Source of the DNA: Paracoccus spongiarum
Lineage (GTDB): Bacteria > Pseudomonadota > Alphaproteobacteria > Rhodobacterales > Rhodobacteraceae
Direction: 5' to 3'
Assembly: GCF_030732095.1 (NCBI RefSeq)
Contig: NZ_JAVAMQ010000015.1
Location: forward strand, 1 to 64,000
DNA: 64,000 bases
The notes under the pieces were generated by a model that saw only the letters and a program-made list of their open reading frames with translations, was not told where the DNA came from and made no database searches. Positions 43,672-52,428 of the stretch are shown in pieces (position 1 is the first letter of the stretch; each line of letters opens with the position of its first letter). A program made the translations under genes and the position numbers.

Positions 43672-44292
43672 ATGGGTCGCGGGGGCCAGCTGAAGGATCG
43701 TGACGAACCGGAACGGCGCTGCATCGTCACCGGCGAGGTGCAGCCCAAGCGGGGGCTGATCCGCTTTGTGGTCGGGCCGGACGGCCAGATCGCGCCCGAC
43801 CTTGCCGACAAGCTGCCCGGTCGCGGCATCTGGGTGGCGGCGGACCGCGCGGCTCTGGACAAGGCGGCCGCCAGGGGATTGTTCGCGCGCGCGGCCAGGG
43901 CCCCGGTCCGCGTGCCCGAGGGCCTGACCGATCTGGTCGAGGCAGGGATCGCGAAACGGCTGGTCGAACTGGTCTCGCTGACCCGCAAGTCGGGCCGCGC
44001 CGTGGCCGGGTTCGAGAAGGTCAAGGGCTGGCTCGCGGAGGGGCGCGCAAAGGTGCTGCTGCAGGCCAGCGACGGATCGGAACGCGGCAAGGGCAAGCTG
44101 TGGACGCCCACCGGCGGACGCTGGTTCGGCTGCCTGACCGCGTCAGAATTGGGTTTGTCCTTCGGGCGCGATCATGTCATACACGGCGCGCTTGCGGCGG
44201 GTGGCCTGACGGACAAGGTGATCTTGGAAGCCGGCAGACTGACGGGTCTGCGCGGGCATGACGACGGCAATGCGGCCGTCGGGAAGGAATGA
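43672..44292 (+). CDS. ylxR: YlxR-domain RNA-binding protein (DUF448 with L7Ae-like domain)
   Basis: A 206-residue protein of the kind always found between nusA and infB. The N-terminal YlxR domain reads [26 protein letters not shown], then [18 protein letters not shown]. The second half ([43 protein letters not shown]) is a ribosomal L7Ae-like RNA-binding fold. It is thought to act in translation or RNase P regulation, but this is not settled. The ATG at 43672 is preferred over a GTG 6 nt upstream. It ends 9 nt before infB. Confidence 0.87.
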   Translation: MGRGGQLKDRDEPERRCIVTGEVQPKRGLIRFVVGPDGQIAPDLADKLPGRGIWVAADRAALDKAAARGLFARAARAPVRVPEGLTDLVEAGIAKRLVELVSLTRKSGRAVAGFEKVKGWLAEGRAKVLLQASDGSERGKGKLWTPTGGRWFGCLTASELGLSFGRDHVIHGALAAGGLTDKVILEAGRLTGLRGHDDGNAAVGKE

Positions 44293-44300
44293 AGACGCAG

Positions 44301-46865
44301 ATGAGCGACAAAGACGGAAAATCGACCCTTGGCCTTGGCGGTGGCACCGGCGGCCGTCCGGGTCAGGTTAAGCAAAGCTTCAGCCACGGCCGCACCAAGA
44401 ATGTGGTCGTCGAGACCAAGCGCAAGCGCGTCGTGGTGCCCAAGACCGGCGCCGCGCAGACCGGCGTGGTCGACAAGGCCAAGTCGCCGCTGGTGTCGAA
44501 ACATGCCAGCGATCCGTCCAAGCGCCCGGCCGGGATCTCGGAAGCCGAGATGGAGCGCCGCCTGAAGGCCCTTGCCGCCGCCAAGGCGCGCGAGGCCGAT
44601 GACGCGGCACAGCGTCTGGCCGAGGAAAAGGCCCGCGAGGAGGAACGCGAGCGTCGCCGCGCCGAGATCGAGGCCAAGGCCCGCGAAGAACAGGAACGCG
44701 AAGAGGCCCAGAAGGCCAAGGCGCTGGCCGAGGGGCAGGCCGTGCAGGACGCCGCCGACGAGGCCCGCCGCAAGGCCGAGCCGCGGCAGGAGCGTCCCAA
44801 GCCGGGCGCCGCCGCGACCGCCAGGCCCGCCGCGCCCGATCAGGCCGCGATCGAGGCCGCGGCCTCGCGCGCCGAGACCAAGGGCGTCAGCACCGGCGTG
44901 GCGCGCAAGCCGGAACGCACCGAACGCGCCGATCGCGACAAGACCGCCAAGACCAAGACGGACGACAACCGCCGCGGCGGCAAGCTGTCGCTGAACCAGG
45001 CGCTCAACGGCGAGGGCGGCCGCCAGCGCAGCATGGCCGCCATGAAGCGCAAGCAGGAACGCACCCGCCAGAAGGCGATGGGCCAGTCGGTCCGTCCCGA
45101 AAAGCAGGTGCGCGAGGTTCGCCTGCCGGAAACCATCGTGGTGCAGGAACTCGCCAACCGGATGGCCGAACGCGCCGCCGACGTGGTCAAGTCGCTGATG
45201 AAGATGGGCATGATGGTCACCATCAACCAGCCCATCGACGCCGACACGGCCGAACTGGTGATCGAGGAATTCGGCCACAAGGTGCTGCGCGTCAGCGACA
45301 GCGATGTCGAGCAGGTGATCGTGTCGGTCGATGACAAGGACGAGGATCTGCATCCCCGCCCGCCGATCATCACTATCATGGGTCATGTCGACCACGGCAA
45401 GACCTCGCTGCTGGACGCCATCCGCCACGCCAATGTCGTGTCGGGCGAGGCGGGCGGCATCACCCAGCATATCGGCGCCTACCAGGTGACGACCGAGTCG
45501 GGGGCGGTGCTGACCTTCCTCGACACGCCCGGCCACGCGGCCTTCACCTCGATGCGGGCGCGCGGCGCCCAGGTCACCGACATCGTCGTGCTGGTGGTCG
45601 CCGCCGACGACGCGGTGATGCCGCAGACCATCGAGGCCATCAACCACGCCAAGGCCGCCAAGGTGCCCATGATCGTGGCGATCAACAAGGTCGACAAGCC
45701 CGACGCCGATCCCGACAGGGTGCGCACCTCGCTGCTGCACCAGGAGGTCGTGGTCGAGAAGATGTCGGGCGACGTGCAGGATGTCGAGGTCTCGGCCAAG
45801 ACCGGACAGGGGCTTGACGACCTGCTGGAGGCGATCGCCCTTCAGGCCGAGATCCTGGAACTGAAGGCCAACCCGGAACGCGCCGCACAGGGCGCCGTGA
45901 TCGAGGCCCAGCTGGATGTCGGCCGAGGCCCGGTCGCGACCGTGCTGGTCCAGAACGGCACGCTGAAGCGCGGCGACATCTTCGTGGTCGGCGAACAATG
46001 GGGCAAGGTCCGCGCGCTGATCGACGACAAGGGCAACCGCGTCGACGAAGCCGGCCCGTCGGTCCCGGTCGAGGTCCTGGGCCTGAACGGCACACCCGAG
46101 GCCGGCGACGTGCTGAACGTGGTCGAGACCGAGGCGCAGGCCCGCGAGATCGCCGACTACCGCGAGCAGGCCTCGAAGGACAAGCGCGCGGCCGCCGGTG
46201 CGGCGACCACGCTGGAACAGCTGATGGCCAAGGCCAAGGCGGATGAAAGCGTCGCGGAACTGCCGGTGGTCGTCAAGGCCGACGTGCAGGGCTCGGCCGA
46301 GGCGATCGTGCAGGCGCTGGAAAAGGTCGGCAACGACGAGGTGCGCGTGCGCGTGCTGCATTACGGCGTCGGCGCGATCACCGAGTCCGACATCGGGCTG
46401 GCCGAGGCCAGCAATGCCCCGGTGATCGGCTTCAACGTCCGCGCCAACGCGCCGGCCCGCAACAGCGCCAACCAGAAGGGCGTCGAGATCCGCTACTACT
46501 CGGTGATCTACGACCTGGTGGACGACATCAAGGCCGCCGCCTCGGGCCTGCTGTCTGCCGAAGTCCGCGAGAACTTCATCGGCTATGCCGAGATCCGCGA
46601 AGTCTTCAAGGTCACCGGCGTCGGCAAGGTCGCGGGCTGCCTGGTCACCGAGGGGATCGCCCGGCGGTCGGCCGGCGTCCGCCTGCTGCGCGACAACGTG
46701 GTGATCCACGAAGGCACGCTGAAGACGCTGAAGCGCTTCAAGGACGAGGTCAAGGAAGTGCAGTCCGGCCAGGAATGCGGCATGGCCTTCGAGAATTACG
46801 ACGACATCCGCCCCGGCGACGTCATCGAGATCTTCGAGCGCGAGGAAGTCGAGCGCACGCTGTAG
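44301..46865 (+). CDS. infB: translation initiation factor IF-2
   Basis: An 854-residue GTPase that brings fMet-tRNA to the 30S subunit. The N-terminal third is a long charged linker rich in Ala, Lys, Glu and Arg. The GTPase domain begins near residue 360 with G1 [10 protein letters not shown]3 DTPGHAAF and G4 INKVDKPD. Domains II-IV follow and end at [16 protein letters not shown]. Start: the ATG at 44289 directly abuts GGAAGGA, so [15 protein letters not shown] at 44301, the usual family start, is preferred. Last gene of the rimP operon, followed by a hairpin. Confidence 0.96.
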   Translation: MSDKDGKSTLGLGGGTGGRPGQVKQSFSHGRTKNVVVETKRKRVVVPKTGAAQTGVVDKAKSPLVSKHASDPSKRPAGISEAEMERRLKALAAAKAREADDAAQRLAEEKAREEERERRRAEIEAKAREEQEREEAQKAKALAEGQAVQDAADEARRKAEPRQERPKPGAAATARPAAPDQAAIEAAASRAETKGVSTGVARKPERTERADRDKTAKTKTDDNRRGGKLSLNQALNGEGGRQRSMAAMKRKQERTRQKAMGQSVRPEKQVREVRLPETIVVQELANRMAERAADVVKSLMKMGMMVTINQPIDADTAELVIEEFGHKVLRVSDSDVEQVIVSVDDKDEDLHPRPPIITIMGHVDHGKTSLLDAIRHANVVSGEAGGITQHIGAYQVTTESGAVLTFLDTPGHAAFTSMRARGAQVTDIVVLVVAADDAVMPQTIEAINHAKAAKVPMIVAINKVDKPDADPDRVRTSLLHQEVVVEKMSGDVQDVEVSAKTGQGLDDLLEAIALQAEILELKANPERAAQGAVIEAQLDVGRGPVATVLVQNGTLKRGDIFVVGEQWGKVRALIDDKGNRVDEAGPSVPVEVLGLNGTPEAGDVLNVVETEAQAREIADYREQASKDKRAAAGAATTLEQLMAKAKADESVAELPVVVKADVQGSAEAIVQALEKVGNDEVRVRVLHYGVGAITESDIGLAEASNAPVIGFNVRANAPARNSANQKGVEIRYYSVIYDLVDDIKAAASGLLSAEVRENFIGYAEIREVFKVTGVGKVAGCLVTEGIARRSAGVRLLRDNVVIHEGTLKTLKRFKDEVKEVQSGQECGMAFENYDDIRPGDVIEIFEREEVERTL

Positions 46866-46892
46866 GCCGCGCGCCCGGGACAAGACCGGCAG

Positions 46893-46924
46893 GGCCGTCC
46901 GCGATCGCCTCGCGGGCGGCCTTC
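46893..46924 (+). terminator. probable terminator after infB
   Basis: GGCCGTCCGCGA (46893-46904) pairs with TCGCGGGCGGCC (46910-46921) with one G-U pair; TT follows but no long T run. It begins 28 nt after the infB stop and ends the convergent space with the first SDR gene. Confidence 0.5.
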
Positions 46925-46949
46925 GCATGTCACGGGGCGGCGGCGCGGT

Positions 46950-47681
46950 TCAGCGGATCGTGTAGCCGCCATCCGCGACCAGCGTGGCGCCATTGATGAT
47001 GCCCGCATCGGCCGAGGCCAGATACAGCGCCGCTGCCGCGATCTCGCGCGGTTGGGCAAAGCGGCCCACCGGGATCTCGCGCCGGGCCTGTTCGCCCTTT
47101 TCGCCCGACCAGCCGACCAGCGCCATCGGCGTCTCGACCACGGTCGGCGCGATCGCGTTGGCGGTGATGCCGTGCCGCGCCCATTCCACCGCCATCACCT
47201 GCGTCAGGTTGATCAGCCCGGCCTTGCTGGCCCCGTAGGCCGCATGTTCGGCGATCGCCACGATCCCGGCCTGCGAGGCCAGGTTGATGATCCGCCCCCG
47301 CCCCGAGCGTTTCAGCCAAGGCAGCGCGGCTGCCGCCGCCAGCCAGGGTGCCCGCAGGTTGATCTGCAGGGTGCGGTCCCAGGCCTCGACATCGACCGCC
47401 TCCAGCGGGAAGACGATCCCGAGGCCGGCATTGTTGACAAGAATGTCCAGGCCCATCGTCCGGCCGACCTCGTCGATGCAGGCCGCGATCTGCGCCGGGT
47501 CGCCCAGATCGACGGTGAAGGCCCGGTGATCCGCGCCCAGCCGGCAGGCCAGGTCCTGCGGGTCCTGCCGGTCGACAAGCGCAAGCCGTGCGCCGGCCGC
47601 GGCAAAACCCTCGGCCAGGGCGGTGCCGATGCCGCCCGCGGCCCCGGTGATCAGGGCGGTCAGCCCGCTGAGATCGGTCAT
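46950..47681 (-). CDS. SDR family oxidoreductase (polyol dehydrogenase, GolD-like)
   Basis: A 243-residue short-chain dehydrogenase. The NAD(P) motif is TGAAGGIG near residue 12, NNAG near residue 86, and the catalytic Ser and YxxxK (YGASK) near residues 136-152. It ends in NGATLVADGGYTIR. An acidic or hydrophilic residue after the second strand (LVDRQD) favours NAD. The general look is that of D-arabitol/D-threitol dehydrogenases such as GolD; the substrate is not proven. It is the last gene of the leftward alditol operon, with GAGGAGG 6 nt before its ATG. Confidence 0.8.
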   Translation of the reverse strand: MTDLSGLTALITGAAGGIGTALAEGFAAAGARLALVDRQDPQDLACRLGADHRAFTVDLGDPAQIAACIDEVGRTMGLDILVNNAGLGIVFPLEAVDVEAWDRTLQINLRAPWLAAAAALPWLKRSGRGRIINLASQAGIVAIAEHAAYGASKAGLINLTQVMAVEWARHGITANAIAPTVVETPMALVGWSGEKGEQARREIPVGRFAQPREIAAAALYLASADAGIINGATLVADGGYTIR

Positions 47682-47712
47682 CCACTCCTCCTCTGCCGCG
47701 CGTCGGCCTGCG

Positions 47713-48444
47713 TCAGATGTCGAAATTCGAGGGCAGCACGATCATGTCGCGGATCGTCACATTGCGCGGGCGCGACAGCATGAACAGGATGGCCTCGGCG
47801 ACCTCGGACGGCTCGATCAGCGCGCCGTTTTCCTTGGCCTTGCGCAAATTCTCCTCGGGCCAGTCGGCCAGCAGGGCCGAGATCACCGGGCCCGGCGACA
47901 CCTGTCCCACCCGGATGCCATGCCGCATCAGCTGGCGCCGCATGGTCTGGACAAAGCAGGTGATCGCCCATTTCGACCCGGAATAGACCGGTTCCCACGG
48001 GATCGCGGAATGGCCCGCCACCGAGCAGGTCACGACGATGTCGCCGCTGCCCCGCCGGGTCATGTGGGGGATGACCGCGTGAACGTTCTTCATGACCGCA
48101 TTGACGTTCAGGTTCAGCATCCGGTCGATCGCGGCGGGGTCGGCCACCTCGGACAGGTCGCCGCCGATATAGCTGCCGGCGTTGCAGTGCAGGATGTCGA
48201 TATGCCCGGTCCGGGCCAGGATCTGCGGCACCATCTCGTTGCAGCTGGCCGGGTCCAGCAGATCGGTGACCTGCGCGAGGCAGTTCGCCCCGTGGCGCGC
48301 GACCAGATCGCGCAGCGCCGCCGCGTCGCGATCCACCAGGACCACGCGCGCACCCTGGGCCAGCAGCGCCTCGGCCGTGGCGAGGCCGATGCCCGACGCG
48401 CCCCCGGTGATCGCCGCCACCTTGCCTTCGAATGTCGTGCTCAT
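47713..48444 (-). CDS. rbtD: SDR oxidoreductase closely resembling ribitol 2-dehydrogenase
   Basis: A 243-residue SDR that by recollection resembles Klebsiella ribitol dehydrogenase along its length. Shared features include the start GKVAAITGGASGIGL, the unusual AGSYIGGDL, the WEPVYSGSK active-site context (YxxxK), LLADWP, and the C-terminus VAEAILFMLSRPRNVTIRDMIVLPSN, which lacks the usual DGG end. It would oxidise ribitol to D-ribulose or a similar alditol to its ketose. The ATG at 48444 is preferred over one 6 nt upstream because AAGGA then lies 9 nt away. The symbol rests on similarity only. Confidence 0.78.
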   Translation of the reverse strand: MSTTFEGKVAAITGGASGIGLATAEALLAQGARVVLVDRDAAALRDLVARHGANCLAQVTDLLDPASCNEMVPQILARTGHIDILHCNAGSYIGGDLSEVADPAAIDRMLNLNVNAVMKNVHAVIPHMTRRGSGDIVVTCSVAGHSAIPWEPVYSGSKWAITCFVQTMRRQLMRHGIRVGQVSPGPVISALLADWPEENLRKAKENGALIEPSEVAEAILFMLSRPRNVTIRDMIVLPSNFDI

Positions 48445-48474
48445 CTGCATCTGTCCTTTCGCATCGTCCTGCGA

Positions 48475-49239
48475 TCAATGGGTGGTATAGCCGCCATCGG
48501 CCTTCAGCACCGCGCCGGTGACATAGGAGGCCGCGTCCGACGCCAGGAACAGCGCGCATGTGGCCATCTCGTCGGGCGTGGCAAAGCGGCCCATGGGCGT
48601 GTTCTCGGTCCAGACGCGGTTCCACTCGGCATTCGCGATGCCCCCCGCCGTCATGTCCGAGACGACATAGCCCGGCGCCAGCGCGTTCACGCGGATGCCC
48701 CGCGCGGCATATTCGAAGGCCATCGTCACCGTCATCTGGTGGATCGCGGCCTTCGAGGCGTTGTAGGCCACCTGCAATTGCGGCTTGTTGGCGACATGGC
48801 CCGAGATCGAGCCGATATTGACCACCGACCCGCCGCCCTGATCCAGCATCGCCCGGACCGCCGCGCGGGCGATGCGGAAGGGCGCGATCAGGTTCGTTTC
48901 GGTGATATGGGCCAGCTGCGCGTCGTCGAATTCGTGGAAATCCCCGTTCGCGGCGACGCCCGCATTGTTGACCAGCACGTCCAGCCGGCCGAAACGATCC
49001 AGCGTCGCGCGCACCAGCGCGTCCGGTACGGCGGGATCGGTGACATCCCCGGCCACCCAGGCAAAGCGGTCGGGCGCGCTGGCGAGAAGCTCGCGCATCC
49101 CGTCGGTCTCGGCGCGGCCGGTCAGCATCACACGCGCGCCGGCCACGCCGAACAGCGTCGCGATGGCAAGGCCGATGCCGCGATTGCCACCGGTGACAAG
49201 CGCGACCTTTCCATCCAGGCGAAAGCGGTCAAGCGACAT
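48475..49239 (-). CDS. SDR oxidoreductase resembling galactitol dehydrogenase
   Basis: A 254-residue SDR with TGGNRGIGLA, NNAG, SISGHVANKPQLQVAYNASKAA (catalytic Ser, Tyr and Lys) and the C-terminal YVTGAVLKADGGYTTH. The block from SGHVANKPQ through VRVNALAPGYVVSDMT to TPMGRFATPDEMA is, from memory, close to Rhodobacter galactitol dehydrogenase. Oxidation of galactitol or a similar hexitol to its ketose is therefore likely but unproven. Its first 11 nt overlap the end of the GatZ-like gene, so translation is coupled. Confidence 0.78.
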   Translation of the reverse strand: MSLDRFRLDGKVALVTGGNRGIGLAIATLFGVAGARVMLTGRAETDGMRELLASAPDRFAWVAGDVTDPAVPDALVRATLDRFGRLDVLVNNAGVAANGDFHEFDDAQLAHITETNLIAPFRIARAAVRAMLDQGGGSVVNIGSISGHVANKPQLQVAYNASKAAIHQMTVTMAFEYAARGIRVNALAPGYVVSDMTAGGIANAEWNRVWTENTPMGRFATPDEMATCALFLASDAASYVTGAVLKADGGYTTH

Positions 49240-50527
49240 GATGGATCATCCTCTCATCCTTGGGGGTGCAGGCGGCGTCATAGCCGGCAAGGCAGGCGGT
49301 GACGCGCCGGATCAGCAGGGCCTGCGGGTCCAGCGGGGCAGCGGCCAGGTCGGCGGCGTCGGGCAGGAACTGGCGCCACAGCGGCAGCGGCACCTGCCGT
49401 CCGCGAAGACCCGCGACCAGCGCGGCGACGGCCGCCTCGATCGCGGGCTGCACCCAGTAATAGCGCACCCGGTCCGACAGCGAATAGTGGCGCAGCAGTC
49501 GTTGCTGCGCCGGATCGCCGCCGTAATGGCGCTGCCAGTGATCGGGCGATGCCAGCATCTGCGCCTCAACCGCATCGCGCAGCCGGCGAGAGCCGTAATC
49601 GGGCAGAAGCTCGGCCGCGATCAGGTCCAACGCATACAGCGTCTCGCGCAGGACGAATGTCAGCTCGGGGCCGACCTTCAGGATCGCGAAGCCGTCGCGC
49701 ACCAGCGCAGCCAGCGCGGCCACGCCCTGATAATCGGTCGAATGCGCCTCGAACACCAGTTGCGGAGCGTCGCGCAGGACCGCGGCAAGCGGCTGCGCGG
49801 TGGCGCTGTCATAGGCGATGACGTTGTGGTTGCCGAATTCGACCCCCGGCTGCACGACGACCGCCAGGACGCGGCCAAAGGCGTCATCAAGCCCGGCCGC
49901 CGAAAACACCTCGCGGTGGATGGCGATAGTCCGGCGCGCAGCCTCGGGCGAGGTCGGAACGATGCCGTCGAGGACGTGATCGGCGCCGCCCGGCGGCGGC
50001 ACCTCGGTTCCGATGACGAAGCGCGGCATCGCAGCGCCGGCCGCCTGCGCCGCATCATCGGCCACCTGCGCCAGGCGCGCGGCGCGGCGCGCGGTCGTCA
50101 GGTCGTCCAGCGCGGCGGGCTCGCCCGCGCAGCCCATGGACGCATCGAGGTGGATCTTGCCGAAGCCCGCGCCGGCATAGGCCGCGACCATGCGTCCGGC
50201 CTCGGCCATGGCGGCTTCGGCCGGCAGGTGTCGCCACGGGTTCGGGCCCAGATGATCGCCGCCCAGCAGCACCAGCCCGGCGGGACAGCCCTCTTCCGCG
50301 GCGATGCGGTGGACCAGCGCCGCGAAATCGGCAGGCGTCATGCCGGTATAGCCACCCCGATGGTTCACCTGGTTGCAGGTCGCCTCGATCAGCACCGGCT
50401 TGCCGCGGTCGCGCGCGTGCCGCAGCGCAGCGCGCAACACCAGAGGATGGGCCGAACAGACCGAGGTGATGCCCTGCGGGCTGCCGTCGCGGTGCAGCGC
50501 GGCCAGATGATCCAGCACCGCGGTCAT
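49229..50527 (-). CDS. PF08013 (GatZ/KbaZ) protein, probable D-tagatose-6-phosphate 4-epimerase
   Basis: A 432-residue member of the GatZ/KbaZ family: GITSVCSAHPLVLRAALRHARDRG, EATCNQVNHRGGYTGMTPADF, LGGDHLGPNPWRHLPA and HSTDYQ are recognisable. The family was long annotated as the non-catalytic subunit of tagatose-1,6-bisphosphate aldolase. In Agrobacterium a PF08013 protein was shown to epimerise D-tagatose 6-phosphate at C4 to D-fructose 6-phosphate. No GatY/KbaY catalytic aldolase is visible in this window, which favours the epimerase role. It overlaps the kinase stop by ATGA and the next SDR by 11 nt. KbaZ-like aldolase help remains the alternative. Confidence 0.85.
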   Translation of the reverse strand: MTAVLDHLAALHRDGSPQGITSVCSAHPLVLRAALRHARDRGKPVLIEATCNQVNHRGGYTGMTPADFAALVHRIAAEEGCPAGLVLLGGDHLGPNPWRHLPAEAAMAEAGRMVAAYAGAGFGKIHLDASMGCAGEPAALDDLTTARRAARLAQVADDAAQAAGAAMPRFVIGTEVPPPGGADHVLDGIVPTSPEAARRTIAIHREVFSAAGLDDAFGRVLAVVVQPGVEFGNHNVIAYDSATAQPLAAVLRDAPQLVFEAHSTDYQGVAALAALVRDGFAILKVGPELTFVLRETLYALDLIAAELLPDYGSRRLRDAVEAQMLASPDHWQRHYGGDPAQQRLLRHYSLSDRVRYYWVQPAIEAAVAALVAGLRGRQVPLPLWRQFLPDAADLAAAPLDPQALLIRRVTACLAGYDAACTPKDERMIHHVA

Positions 50528-51504
50528 GGCGCGCGCCGGGGCGTGGCGGCGATGAAGCGGTCCAGATCGGCGCGGGTCCCCGCCCCCTCCATCGGCCCGC
50601 GCATGGTCACGTTGCGCGCCCCGGCGGCATTGGCATAGGTCAGCGCGTCCTCGACACTCAGGCCGAGACGCCGGCAGGTGACATAGGCGCCCCCGAAACA
50701 GTCGCCGGCGCCGGTCGGATCGATCTCGTCCACCGCGAAGGCCTCGGCATGGACGGGCGGCAGGTCCGGCCGATGGACCGTCGCGCCCGCGCGGCCCTGC
50801 TTGAGGGCGACCTCGCGCACCCCCATCGCGAACAGCCTCGCCAGCGCGGCGTCGCGGCCCTCCACGCCCGACGCGCGCTGCAATTCGTCCCCCGAGGGCA
50901 ACAGAAGGTCGGTCATCGCGACGATTTCGGCAAACCGTCGTTCGGTGTCGGCGCCGTAAGCCAGTTCCTTGCGCAGGTTCGGGTCCAGCGACAGCGTGCC
51001 CCCGCGCGCCTTCACGAGGCGCGCGGCGGCCTCGATCACCTCGGCGGCGCCAGCCATCACCAGCGCCGAGCCCATGACGTGCAGATGCCCGGCCCGCGCC
51101 GCCAGCGCCTCGACCGCATCGGTCCAGCCAAAGCGCGCGGCGGCCGAACGGGTGATGTTGTAGACGAAATCGCGGTCGCCATCGGGGCGATAGCGCACGA
51201 AGGCGGTGCCGGTCGGATGGTCGGGATCGACGGCGACGGCCGAGATGTCGACCCCGTCCGCGGCCAGCCGGTCGAGGGTGACCCTGCCGAAATCGTCGCG
51301 CCCGACCGCGCCGATCATCGCCGCGCTGCCGCCCACCCGGGCGCATTGGTCGATGAAGATCGCCGGGGCGCCGCTTGGGTAGGGGCCGATCATTTCGACC
51401 GGCGCCGAGAACCCCTCGCCGACCGAGGTCGCCATGATCTCGACCAGGATCTCGCCCGCGCAGATGGTCGGTCCGAGGGCGTCGGGGGCAAGGATGTTGG
51501 ACAT
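50524..51504 (-). CDS. PfkB-family sugar kinase, probable D-tagatose 6-kinase
   Basis: A 326-residue ribokinase-family (PF00294) kinase. Visible are GGSAAMIGAVGRDDFGR (family signature region), LDPNLRKE and the ATP/anion-hole DPTGAGDCFGGAYV with the catalytic Asp in GAGD. By analogy with the Agrobacterium D-altritol/galactitol locus, where a PF00294 kinase phosphorylates D-tagatose to D-tagatose 6-phosphate, that is the proposed reaction. The ATG at 51504 has AAAGGA about 10 nt upstream and is preferred over a GTG at 51537. It overlaps the GatZ-like gene by ATGA. Confidence 0.83.
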   Translation of the reverse strand: MSNILAPDALGPTICAGEILVEIMATSVGEGFSAPVEMIGPYPSGAPAIFIDQCARVGGSAAMIGAVGRDDFGRVTLDRLAADGVDISAVAVDPDHPTGTAFVRYRPDGDRDFVYNITRSAAARFGWTDAVEALAARAGHLHVMGSALVMAGAAEVIEAAARLVKARGGTLSLDPNLRKELAYGADTERRFAEIVAMTDLLLPSGDELQRASGVEGRDAALARLFAMGVREVALKQGRAGATVHRPDLPPVHAEAFAVDEIDPTGAGDCFGGAYVTCRRLGLSVEDALTYANAAGARNVTMRGPMEGAGTRADLDRFIAATPRRAP

Positions 51505-51543
51505 CGGCCCTGTCCTTTCGGGTGGCGATTGCGTCACGGCGGA

Positions 51544-52428
51544 TCAGGCGCTGGCAAGGGTCAGCTTCTGGCGCTGCGCCTCGTCCCATTTCATCTCGAT
51601 GAAGCGCCTGGCATGGGCGGCCAGAGGATCGTTGTCGGTCCAGGTGTCGCGCCAGATGCCGCAGGCAAGCGACAGGCCCTCGTCCACGATCGCGCGCGAG
51701 AAGCTTTCGAACACGATGTCGCGGTCATAGCCGATCTCGACCAGCGCGCGGAAGATCGCATCGAAATCGATCGTGCCGGTGCCAAGGAAGCCGCGGTAAT
51801 TCTCGCCGACATGGAAATAGGTGACCCGGTCGCCGTCAAGCCGGATGGCCGCGGCGGGGTCGGGTTCCTCGATATTCATGTGGAAGCTGTCAAGATGCAG
51901 GAACACGTCGTCGCGCCCGGTATCGCGCAGGAATTTCAGCCCCTGCGCGGTGGTATTGATGAGGTTCGATTCAAAGCGGTTCACCACCTCGAGGACGATC
52001 TGCACAGCGCAGTCGCGCGCCAGTTCGGCCGTTTTCGCGATCGCCTCGACGCTGTTCTTCCAGCCGTCGTCGGTCGGCATCCGGTCGTATTTGCCGTGCC
52101 GCGAATACAGGATGCCACCCAGCCGGATGCCGCCGATGTCGCGCACCGCGCGCACCGCATCGGCCAGCAGAGCCGTGCCGCGGGCGACGGCATCGCGATC
52201 GGTCGAGGACACATCCGCATCCGCCGGCAGGCCCATCGTCACCACGATCTCGATGTCGTGGTCGCGGGCGATCCGTGCCAGCCGGTCCAGGTCGAACCTC
52301 TCGGGTCGCAGATAGGCGAATTCGATCATCCGGTAACCATGCCGGGCCGAGCTTTCCAGCGCCCGTTCAAGCCCCTCCTGGCTCTGCCCGTCGGTCCAGA
52401 CGAAGGAATGGATGCCAAGTCGTCTCAT
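51544..52428 (-). CDS. ketose 3-epimerase (D-tagatose/D-psicose 3-epimerase type)
   Basis: A 294-residue TIM barrel of the AP-endonuclease-like sugar isomerase family (PF01261). The four metal ligands are Glu147 (LEVVNRFE), Asp180 (LDSFHMNIEE), His206 (FHVGE) and Glu241 (FESF). They lie at exactly the spacing recalled for Pseudomonas cichorii D-tagatose 3-epimerase (Glu152, Asp185, His211, Glu246), and the EVVNRFE and DSFHMNIEE motifs are those of that family. It should interconvert C3-epimeric ketoses such as D-tagatose and D-sorbose, or D-psicose and D-fructose. The ATG overlaps the regulator stop by 4 nt. Confidence 0.85.
   Translation of the reverse strand: MRRLGIHSFVWTDGQSQEGLERALESSARHGYRMIEFAYLRPERFDLDRLARIARDHDIEIVVTMGLPADADVSSTDRDAVARGTALLADAVRAVRDIGGIRLGGILYSRHGKYDRMPTDDGWKNSVEAIAKTAELARDCAVQIVLEVVNRFESNLINTTAQGLKFLRDTGRDDVFLHLDSFHMNIEEPDPAAAIRLDGDRVTYFHVGENYRGFLGTGTIDFDAIFRALVEIGYDRDIVFESFSRAIVDEGLSLACGIWRDTWTDNDPLAAHARRFIEMKWDEAQRQKLTLASA

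Noticed and set aside
44172-46928. Long open frame antisense to infB
   Set aside because: Shadow of the IF-2 reading frame, rich in His, Asp, Val and Leu as expected for an antisense frame. No ribosome site or domain.
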